Below the pieces are notes generated by a model. That model was not told the origin of the DNA and did no database searches. It saw only the letters and a list, made by a program, of their open reading frames with translations. From contig JAHZKX010000051.1 of assembly GCA_022600195.1 (NCBI GenBank), forward strand, positions 310,001 through 374,000: 64,000 bases of DNA. The letters are read 5' to 3'. The stretch is from Planctomycetota bacterium (GTDB taxonomy: Bacteria > Planctomycetota > Planctomycetia > Planctomycetales > Planctomycetaceae). Every line of letters begins with the position of its first letter. Position 1 is the stretch's first letter. The position numbers and the translations under genes were made by a program. Shown piece by piece: positions 45,838 through 53,463 of the stretch.

Positions 45838-48201
45838 ATGCGATTCCCTGCCCTGCTTCTCGTTACGTTTTTGTTCGTATATTTTCCTTCTCTGGTTTCT
45901 GCGCAAGCGCTGGAGTTTCCTGAAGTGCTGCCGGGGACCAAACCTCTGAAGTTGACGGTACCTCTTGACGAACATATGGTGGCAGGCATCGATCGTTATG
46001 CGTTGAATGCATTGGCAAAGTCACCGGCCTTACGTCCCCAAAAATGGCACTATGATTTCAGCAGTCATGCAGCTTTTGTTGATAGTATCAAGGAAAATCG
46101 GAACCGATTCAAATCGATCATCGGAGCCGTTGATCCTCGTGTGGCTGGACCGGGATTTGAATTATTGACGACGACAGAAGGTCAGTCTGTCATAGCGGAA
46201 TGTCCTCAGTTTAAAGTGCATGTTGTTCAATGGCGCGTGTTGGATGGAATGACGGCGGCGGGACTCTTATTGCAGCCAAACGGTGCCATCAAAGCACGTG
46301 TGGTTGCTTTGCCTGATGCTGACTGGACACCTGAAATGTTTATCGGACTGAAACCCGGCGTTCCCAAGTCGGCGCAAATTCCACTGATGCTGGCTGCATC
46401 GGGAATTCAGGTGGTGATCCCCACGCTCATCAGTCGGGATTCTGATTTCTCTGGTCATCCGAACGTTTATTATTCCAATCAGTCGCACCGGGAATTTATC
46501 TATCGAATGTCGTTCGAAATGGGACGCCATGTAATAGGCTATGAAGTACAAAAAGTGATGGCTGCCGTCGATCAGTTTGAACGATTGGATAAAAAAAATC
46601 GTCGCATTTTACCGATAGGAGTCGTTGGCGTTGGTGAAGGCGCCTTATTAGCTTTATTCAGCGGGGCCGCCGATTATCGAATTAAATCGACCTGGGTCGC
46701 TGGATATTTTCAAGAGCGTGAAAATGTCTGGCAGGAACCTATTTATCGAAATGTCTGGAGCCAGCTCACAGAGTTTGGGGATGCGGAAATTGCTTCGATG
46801 ATCGCGCCACGATCATGTTTAATCGAAGCTTGTTCTGTTCCCGTTGTTGACGGGCCACCAAAGGCCAAAAAAGGGATCAGGGCGACGGCTGCTCCTGGAG
46901 TAATTCAAGTGGCGTCACCAGATTCGGTACGTGCTGAATTTCAGCGCGTGGTGCCTGTATTTGAACAACTGGGACTGAAGGAAAATTTGACACTTGTCTT
47001 TTCCGGTGATGGCACGGACCCCGCAGGATCAAATCAAGCCCGACAACGTTTTTTGTTTGATTTGAGAATCAGAATGAATAAGAAACGTCCATTGCCGATT
47101 GAGTTGAAGCGGGTTGCCAACGGGATTGTCATTGATCCCGTTGCTCGACAACAGCAGCAGTTTAATGAAATGAATGAGTTCACTCAGGAGGTACTCAACA
47201 AGTCTGCCCGGTATCGTGACAAAGAATGGCAGCCTGGAAAATATAAGTCCGTCGAACTGTGGGAAAAAGATTCTGATCGTCTGCGTTCGAAAGTGTATGA
47301 CGAGTTGATTGGTCGGATTCCCGATCCCACAACGGCTGTTCCATTGAATGTCAAAACACGAAAAGTGATTCAGCACGCACAATACCAGGCATATGAAGTC
47401 ATGTTGGATGTGTTTCCCGAAGTCGTTGCCGGTGGAATTTTACTGGTTCCCAATGATCTCAAACCGGGAGAGCAACGTCCGGTTATAGTCTGCCAGCATG
47501 GTCTGGAAGGCACACCGATGGATACGATTGTTTCAGAAGGAAGGTCATATGGGTATTACAAAGCCTTTAGTGAGCAACTGGTGAAAAAAGGTCTTATTGT
47601 GTATGCACCGCAGAATCCGTATCGAGGTACCGATCGCTTTCGTACACTTCAACGAAAATCCAACCCGATGCAGCGTTCGCTCTATAGTTATATCATTCCT
47701 CAGCATGAACGTACTCTGACCTGGCTTGATTCGCTTCCGTTTGTTGACGGCAAGCGAATTGGTTTTTACGGACTTTCTTATGGAGGTAAAACAGCCGTTC
47801 GTGTGCCTCCGTTCGTAAAACAATATGTATTTTCCATTTGCTCAGCTGACTTTAACGAGTGGGTACGGAAAAATGCGGACAGTTCCAGTCGTTATAGTTA
47901 TGTGTTTGGTGGTGAATACGAAATCTTCGAATGGAATATGGGCCATGTTGCAAACTATGCAGAGCTTTCGTATTTGATGGCCCCGCGGCCCTTCATGGTG
48001 GAACGCGGACACGATGACGGAGTTGCCCCCGATGAATGGGTGGCAGCTGAATACGCCAAAGTACGAAGATTTTATGTGCAGATGGGAATTGGAGAGCGAA
48101 CGGAGATTGAATTCTTTGATGGACCACATACCATCAACGGAAACAATACGTTTGCCTTTATTCTTCGAAATCTAAATTGGCCCGAATCAGTTAAAAAGTG
48201 A
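45838..48201 (+). CDS. Secreted tandem alpha/beta-hydrolase protein (acetyl-xylan-esterase type)
   Basis: 787 residues with a signal peptide (1-22). The N-terminal half (to about 400) has the hydrolase fold features AAGLLLQPN and PTLISRDS, and an elbow region GVVGVGEGALLAL where the nucleophile position holds G266 rather than Ser. The C-terminal half has VCQHGLEGTPMDT, and the true elbow GFYGLSYGGKTAV (S647), then RPFMVERGHDDGVAP and FFDGPHTING for acid and base. So one active and one probably dead domain. The family is close to AXE1 esterases. ATG 45838 is preferred to the in-frame start at 45664, which overlaps the LamG-like gene. Confidence 0.8.
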   Translation: MRFPALLLVTFLFVYFPSLVSAQALEFPEVLPGTKPLKLTVPLDEHMVAGIDRYALNALAKSPALRPQKWHYDFSSHAAFVDSIKENRNRFKSIIGAVDPRVAGPGFELLTTTEGQSVIAECPQFKVHVVQWRVLDGMTAAGLLLQPNGAIKARVVALPDADWTPEMFIGLKPGVPKSAQIPLMLAASGIQVVIPTLISRDSDFSGHPNVYYSNQSHREFIYRMSFEMGRHVIGYEVQKVMAAVDQFERLDKKNRRILPIGVVGVGEGALLALFSGAADYRIKSTWVAGYFQERENVWQEPIYRNVWSQLTEFGDAEIASMIAPRSCLIEACSVPVVDGPPKAKKGIRATAAPGVIQVASPDSVRAEFQRVVPVFEQLGLKENLTLVFSGDGTDPAGSNQARQRFLFDLRIRMNKKRPLPIELKRVANGIVIDPVARQQQQFNEMNEFTQEVLNKSARYRDKEWQPGKYKSVELWEKDSDRLRSKVYDELIGRIPDPTTAVPLNVKTRKVIQHAQYQAYEVMLDVFPEVVAGGILLVPNDLKPGEQRPVIVCQHGLEGTPMDTIVSEGRSYGYYKAFSEQLVKKGLIVYAPQNPYRGTDRFRTLQRKSNPMQRSLYSYIIPQHERTLTWLDSLPFVDGKRIGFYGLSYGGKTAVRVPPFVKQYVFSICSADFNEWVRKNADSSSRYSYVFGGEYEIFEWNMGHVANYAELSYLMAPRPFMVERGHDDGVAPDEWVAAEYAKVRRFYVQMGIGERTEIEFFDGPHTINGNNTFAFILRNLNWPESVKK

Positions 48202-48431
48202 TTTGACTGGTTCTGGTTTCCCGATTAAAAAAGATCGTTCGTACACATGCGTATTCCGTGATTAATGTGTATATTAAAAAAATGCGCTGTTATGTAAAAA
48301 GGCAGCGTTATAGGCAGAATTCAGTGGTCATAATCTCATATATTTCTGGTTTTGTGAGCACTCTGCGAAGTCATGTTATGGGCGAAAGCTCATTTCTCAC
48401 AGGCTGATCTATTCCTAATGGGCTATCAAAA

Positions 48432-49358
48432 ATGAGCAAAGTTTCTACAGATTCACAGGAAGAACCCCAGGAATCAACGCTGGAAACAGATATCAAAGCG
48501 CTCAAAGAAATCAGCGCTAATTTGAAAATGGACTATAACGGCAATATCGCACAAGTCTCATTTTCAGGTTCCAAGCTAGTCGATGCAGGGTTGGTCTATC
48601 TCGGTCGTTTGGTAAAACTTCGAAAGCTGGACTTGTCCGGTTCCAAAGTTACCGACGAGGGAATGGTCCATATTAAGCCTTTGAAAAGCTTACGTGAAGT
48701 TACGCTGCATGGGATCCCCGTTTCAGATACTGGTTTGGCGGAATTCAAAAAATTGACCAATCTGGAAGTGCTCAATCTTTCGCGCACCAAGGTCACAGAT
48801 GCCGGTTTGAAACACTTGAAGGGATTGGAAAATCTGAAAGAGCTCTTTCTCACCGGATTGGAAATTACCGATGCTGGATTGGCTCATATTGCTGGTCTGA
48901 AGAGTCTGGAGACGTTAGGTCTTTCTGAAACGCAGATTTCTGATGAAGCCCTTTCGCATGTAAAGGGTTTGAAAAAATTGCGAGTACTTTTGCTGCGTGA
49001 TACACATATCTCAGATGCTGGTCTCAAGCAAATTAAAGGACTGACCCGCTTGCAGCGACTCTGGATACGCAATACAGACGTGACAGACGACGGAATGAAA
49101 TATTTGGCGAAGATGAAAGATATGGAATGGTTGGAACTGAATGATACTGAGGTGAGCAATGCCGGAATCACGGAGATAAAAGTGCTTGAGAATATCGTAG
49201 ATATGAATCTGCGGAACACCAATGTGAATGATAAATGTATTCCATCACTCAAAAAGATGAAAAATCTGGGCACGCTTTATATTGACGGTTCGGAAATCAC
49301 AGAAGAGGGAATCGCGAAGCTCGAAAAAGCACTCCCTTACTGTCGCATTGAAAAATAG
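48432..49358 (+). CDS. Leucine-rich-repeat protein without a signal peptide
   Basis: 308 residues, of which about 60-300 are about ten LRRs of 24 residues each in the planctomycete style (LxxLxLSxTxVTDAGLxxLKGL). The first 55 residues are charged and do not look like a signal peptide. It may be a cytoplasmic protein-binding scaffold. It stands alone with a weak ribosome binding site and is convergent with the epimerase gene. Confidence 0.85.
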   Translation: MSKVSTDSQEEPQESTLETDIKALKEISANLKMDYNGNIAQVSFSGSKLVDAGLVYLGRLVKLRKLDLSGSKVTDEGMVHIKPLKSLREVTLHGIPVSDTGLAEFKKLTNLEVLNLSRTKVTDAGLKHLKGLENLKELFLTGLEITDAGLAHIAGLKSLETLGLSETQISDEALSHVKGLKKLRVLLLRDTHISDAGLKQIKGLTRLQRLWIRNTDVTDDGMKYLAKMKDMEWLELNDTEVSNAGITEIKVLENIVDMNLRNTNVNDKCIPSLKKMKNLGTLYIDGSEITEEGIAKLEKALPYCRIEK

Positions 49359-49380
49359 TTGTTGGCCTCCCGCGTTTGTT

Positions 49381-50148
49381 TCAGGCATAAGTCGATTCTG
49401 GCGGAATGGGCTGGTCCTCAGTTCCCATTTCAAAACCCAGTTCTTCGGGAATCAAAGAGGGCTGATAACCCAGTATTTTCTGGGCTTTGCTTAGATCCCA
49501 GCGACGCTTCGAGCTTTCTCCCACAATGGTAATCACTTCACAACCCTCAATTTCAGCCGTAAGCGATTTTTGGAAAGCCTGCATCAGATCGGGGAAGGGA
49601 ACCCATTGAGGACGGAGTGGGTGAGATTTCCATAGAGGTTGTTCCAGGTCGATGGGTTTGGGAATGCGCAAGCAGACGATCGACATTCCAAACGCGTGCG
49701 CATAATGTGCACACATTACTTCACACAGTTGTTTCGTCAGTGCATACGAGCCTACCGGCTTCGGGTCGGCATCGGATTCAATCCACTCTGGTGCCTGATA
49801 GCCGAGAACCGTCATCACTGTGCTGGTAAAGACGAATCGCTTCACACCAGCGTCTCGGGCTGCTTCGAGCAGGTTGAACGTTCCTTTTACATTGACGTCG
49901 AAACGTTTCCCGTTCAGGTCATCCCCTTCCATAGGGCCTTCATCGGCCTGTTTTGCCAGATGGATCACGGCATCAACGCCCTGTATGGCGGCGCGTGTTT
50001 GTGTCGCGTCGGTGATATCCAGGGCGATAAAGCGTGGATCATTTTCATCCGGGTGAATGTCACCCAGAATCAATTCATCGTCTGTATTCCAATGGCGTGC
50101 GAAGTAGCGACCTACATAACCTGCCGCACCTGTGATTAACACTCTCAT
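49381..50148 (-). CDS. NAD-dependent epimerase/dehydratase family protein
   Basis: 255 residues from the ATG at 50148 (a GTG at 50160 is in frame). The Rossmann start RVLITGAAGYVGRYFA holds the G-x2-G-x2-G motif. VDAVIHLAKQ, FTSTVMTVLGY (catalytic S/T) and YALTK (Y-x3-K) follow. A short extended SDR for NDP-sugars, or perhaps a non-sugar reductase. It lies downstream of the dipeptidase on the same strand and may be co-transcribed. Confidence 0.87.
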   Translation of the reverse strand: MRVLITGAAGYVGRYFARHWNTDDELILGDIHPDENDPRFIALDITDATQTRAAIQGVDAVIHLAKQADEGPMEGDDLNGKRFDVNVKGTFNLLEAARDAGVKRFVFTSTVMTVLGYQAPEWIESDADPKPVGSYALTKQLCEVMCAHYAHAFGMSIVCLRIPKPIDLEQPLWKSHPLRPQWVPFPDLMQAFQKSLTAEIEGCEVITIVGESSKRRWDLSKAQKILGYQPSLIPEELGFEMGTEDQPIPPESTYA

Positions 50149-50187
50149 ATTGGGGCTCACTCAGAGGGAAATCGATCTCGTGTTGTT

Positions 50188-51540
50188 TCAGGAAAATGAC
50201 TGCTCACAAACCCGCAAAATATTCCCGCCAATAATTTTTTGAATGTCGGAATCAGAGTATCCACGTTGAACCAGACCGACGGTAAATAAAGGCCAATTTG
50301 TCCAGGAAACACTGATCCGCATATTTGGTGTTTCGACGAACGGATCAGCGGGCCACAAGCTGCGCCAGGCTGTTCGAGAGCGCGGAGCGCGGGGGACTTT
50401 CTTGCGTTCCAATGCGCCATTCCGTGATGAATAAGCCACATCGGTGCCGATGGCAATATGGTCAATGCCAAATTTTTTCACGACATAATCGACGTGGTCT
50501 AAGAGCGCGCTGATATCGCCCTTACCTCCCAGATATCGGGGAATACAGCAGATGCCGATCAGGCCTCCGGTATCGGCGATGGCTTTAATGACGTTATCCG
50601 GTTTGCTGCGAATATGGTGATGCAGACTGGCGCACGTGGTATGACTGGCGACAACGGGACGATCTGAAACTTGCGCGGTTTCCAGACTGGTCTGCCATCC
50701 GGAATGTGCCACATCCGGGATGATTCCCAGCCGATTCATTTCTGCGACCACGGTCCTGCCAAAGTCACTTAAGCCCGCGTTAGCCGGTTCGGCACAGCCA
50801 TCGCCGAGCATATTGCGTCGATTGTAAGTCATATGCATCATGCGAATGCCCAGTTGGTAAAAAATCTGCATGTATTTCATTTCGTCGGTCGTGGTGACCC
50901 ACTGTTGAGTCAGAGGAACGCCATTTCCTGTGAGATACAAACAGTGGCGACCTTCTTTTTTGGCCTGTTGAATGTCAGCGGGAGTCACTGCCTTTGATAC
51001 AAAGTCGGCGAGCATGTCTGTTGTATAAGTGAAACGTGCCAGTCGCTTGACCAGTGTTAGAGGGTCCTGCCCTTCTTCGCCGGCGTTTTGAAAGATACAA
51101 GTGACGCCGGCAGCATCGAAGGCTTCCTTGAATTCGCGTTGCTCTGCCGGGTCGGTAACACAGCGTGTCATTGACATGTCTTCTCGCATGTCCTTGAGCT
51201 CCGCTGGTGAAGCATTTTCTTTGATGGCCGCAGCCAGCCGGTCCCCGTCAACGGCGGCCCGCGGTGCAAAGCCATAAGAGTCAAACACCAGTGAATCTGC
51301 ATGCAGCTGGAGTCCATGCTCCAGTTGTTTTGGCGTAGGCTTTAAAATATCAAGTGCCACTTTTCTCGCATGTAAGATCGTATCATTCTGAATAGGCTTT
51401 TGTTTTTTTGGTGTGGCAGACGCATGTTGTTTGTCTTCAGCGGCTGTCAATTCTGATGCCGCCGCTGCTCCTAATCCGGTGGTAGCTGCTGCACCCAGTG
51501 AGGTACTCAGAAATGAACGCCGGTTGATTGAATTGCTCAT
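50188..51540 (-). CDS. Tat-exported membrane dipeptidase-like M19 peptidase
   Basis: 450 residues. The N-terminus is a twin-arginine leader (NRRSFLSTSLGAAATTG). The peptidase M19 (renal dipeptidase) metal residues appear in GIIPDVAHSGW, PVVASHTTCASLHHHIRSKPD and IAIGTDVAYSSRNG, with LVFDSYGF at the N-side. It probably hydrolyses dipeptides or D-amino acid-containing peptides outside the membrane. ATG 51540 leads straight into the leader. It lies between the Rieske-PSP1 gene and the epimerase. Confidence 0.83.
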   Translation of the reverse strand: MSNSINRRSFLSTSLGAAATTGLGAAAASELTAAEDKQHASATPKKQKPIQNDTILHARKVALDILKPTPKQLEHGLQLHADSLVFDSYGFAPRAAVDGDRLAAAIKENASPAELKDMREDMSMTRCVTDPAEQREFKEAFDAAGVTCIFQNAGEEGQDPLTLVKRLARFTYTTDMLADFVSKAVTPADIQQAKKEGRHCLYLTGNGVPLTQQWVTTTDEMKYMQIFYQLGIRMMHMTYNRRNMLGDGCAEPANAGLSDFGRTVVAEMNRLGIIPDVAHSGWQTSLETAQVSDRPVVASHTTCASLHHHIRSKPDNVIKAIADTGGLIGICCIPRYLGGKGDISALLDHVDYVVKKFGIDHIAIGTDVAYSSRNGALERKKVPRAPRSRTAWRSLWPADPFVETPNMRISVSWTNWPLFTVGLVQRGYSDSDIQKIIGGNILRVCEQSFS

Positions 51541-51643
51541 GATGAATTCCATTGGTCGGGGAAGTTAATGTTGTTGTGGCAAGTCTCTCGCTCCTGCTTT
51601 GCATCGTTGTAGCAGGGATACATTCAGGAACGTCATTTCATTT

Positions 51644-52504
51644 TTAACCGCAGCCACATCCGCCACTGGAACAACCTGACGCAGCGGGTGTTTCATCGAC
51701 GGGGTGAAATATAATTCGCCAGGGATAATTGGCGTTGAGCTCCTGAGCGAGAATTTCCAAAGCGGGCATCCGGCTGCCCAGATAATACAGAACAACCGTT
51801 TGTTGATCAAACAATTGCTCACAGTCAATGATTTCAGAAGGCATCCCCCGTTCCTGAATGAGTTTCTGGCAATCCTGGAAGACGGGGGCGGTCACATCTT
51901 CCTGACGGGAGAGTGTCTGTTGGTCTGTTGGAGTGAATTCTCGCAGGATTGTGCCTGCTGAGGGAACAGGATTTTCCTGCATACTGACTGAGGAAAGAAT
52001 TTCTCCGACCTCTTCTCCGCGACTGGTTTTTAAGATCACTCGTTCGCGGTGTGCATAAACGGCGTTCTCTTCTGCTGAGAATTGATCGACCCACCCCATG
52101 GAGCCATAGCGAACCAGAAAAGGATTTTGAGGGATGTCTGGCTCCTCAATCGTGGACGCGTCCAACAGTAACACGCCGGATTCTACTTTGAGTTCATAGC
52201 GAGTCAGAGGAAATTCGGGAAAGTCAAAGCATTCCCCCGTAGCTACATCAAAACTCCAGTCATGCAATGGGCAGCTGACTTCGGTGCCAGATCCCTCCCC
52301 TGCGATCAGTGAGGCGCCCTGATGCGGACAAGAATCATCGACAGCATAAAATTTTCCGAGCTGAAGATCGTCAACGACATGGAACACCGCAATCTCGGTG
52401 CCCTTGATCGAATATGATTTACGATCACCGGGAGAAATTTCTGAAGCCTCTCCCAGTTCTATCCAGTTTGTCATTTGCGTTGTTCCATAGTCAAAATCAG
52501 ACAT
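51644..52504 (-). CDS. Rieske [2Fe-2S] domain fused to a PSP1/RicT-like domain with a Cys-rich tail
   Basis: About 286 residues. In numbering from the first in-frame GTG (52510), residues 15-120 form a Rieske ferredoxin domain with the iron ligands C61-P-H63 and C80-P-L-H83. Residues 135-270 resemble the PSP1 C-terminal domain (RicT/YaaT): RVILKTSRGEEVGEIL, FQDCQKLIQERGMPSEIIDCEQLFDQQTVVLYYLG, and the AQELNANYPWRIIFHPVD ending. The tail is GCSSGGCGCG. Bacillus RicT works with RicA/RicF, which carry Fe-S clusters. So a redox-linked regulator of RNA processing is conceivable, but it is an inference. No signal peptide. Starts at 52510 (GTG), 52504 (ATG) and 52474 (ATG) are all possible. Confidence 0.75.
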   Translation of the reverse strand: MSDFDYGTTQMTNWIELGEASEISPGDRKSYSIKGTEIAVFHVVDDLQLGKFYAVDDSCPHQGASLIAGEGSGTEVSCPLHDWSFDVATGECFDFPEFPLTRYELKVESGVLLLDASTIEEPDIPQNPFLVRYGSMGWVDQFSAEENAVYAHRERVILKTSRGEEVGEILSSVSMQENPVPSAGTILREFTPTDQQTLSRQEDVTAPVFQDCQKLIQERGMPSEIIDCEQLFDQQTVVLYYLGSRMPALEILAQELNANYPWRIIFHPVDETPAASGCSSGGCGCG

Positions 52505-52599
52505 CGCCACTCTGGCTGTTGATTCAATTTTATTATATGCTCAATAGGTAATCATACCGTTATATCATCAAAGTATCTTCCTGCAGAGAAAAAACCTTT

Positions 52600-53142
52600 A
52601 TGGCTGTGCGACATATATTACTGGACATGGATGGCGTGATCTCTGATTTTATGGGATCGATCCTGGAGTTGCATGGTCAGGGGCATTTGGCCGAGAACTG
52701 GCCTGAGGGAGAGGCAGATTACGCGGGTGTGACGGGCATGACGAAAGACGAATTCTGGAAACCCGTTGACGCTTTGGGAGGCCGGTTCTGGAAAGAGTTT
52801 CCCCCTTATCCGTGGTTGAATGAGCTACTCGTACTGCTGAAACAGACGGCTCCCTTTACGATTAGCACTTCTCCCAGCCGCAGTGCTGCCTGTGCCTCGG
52901 CCAAAGTGGAATGGCTGCGACAGCATTTTCAAGAACCACATTTCATGGACTTCATGATCGGCACTCAAAAGTATCTATTGGCAAAACCGGATGTGGTGTT
53001 GATTGACGATCAGCATAAGAATGTAGATTTGTTTCGGGAACATGGGGGGCAGGCGATTCTGTTTCCCCAGCCCTGGAATACAAATTTTGCCATCAGTGAC
53101 AAAATCGGATATGTCAGATCCGAGCTGGAAAAGATGCAATAA
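52600..53142 (+). CDS. HAD-type 5'(3')-deoxyribonucleotidase-like phosphatase
   Basis: 180 residues. The HAD nucleophile is in LLDMDGVISDFMGS (first D) and the second motif is FTISTSPSRSAA. A LIDDQHKNVDLFREHGGQAILF segment gives the acidic motif IV. The length and the cap-like WPEGEADYAGVTGM segment fit 5'-nucleotidase C (NT5C) type proteins. It should dephosphorylate nucleotides. It is divergent from the Rieske-PSP1 gene. Confidence 0.85.
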   Translation: MAVRHILLDMDGVISDFMGSILELHGQGHLAENWPEGEADYAGVTGMTKDEFWKPVDALGGRFWKEFPPYPWLNELLVLLKQTAPFTISTSPSRSAACASAKVEWLRQHFQEPHFMDFMIGTQKYLLAKPDVVLIDDQHKNVDLFREHGGQAILFPQPWNTNFAISDKIGYVRSELEKMQ

Positions 53143-53463
53143 ACCGCATAACAGCCGTAGTTCTGCTTACAGATGAGTGTACAGATGATTGCTTTTGCGA
53201 TAAAGGGTAGTTTTTGCCACTCAGTGAAGGTATTCTAGAGTGTGTTTCGTAAATAAAGTTGTTAAATGGAAGTTGACGAATAGGGAATATAAGCGACAAT
53301 ATATATAAGCGGGCACCCGGATGATAGAAGAGATAGTGCTATCAGGGTTGCTTATGTGATTTGTGTGTCTGCTATTAACACCTTCCTGACATTCCTCGTA
53401 GCACTGCTACTGCCAAGCCTCACAGCGTATCCTTACCTATCAATATTGGGATAGAACATCGAG
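53143..53463. promoter_or_regulatory. Leader region of the DUF1549/DUF1501 operon
   Basis: About 320 bp. TTGACG at 53273-53278 and two direct copies of ATATAAGCG (53287-53295 and 53303-53311) precede the gene, and GATAG-TG-CTATC forms a small hairpin near 53331. These are candidate promoter or operator elements. No gene is seen. Confidence 0.4.
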
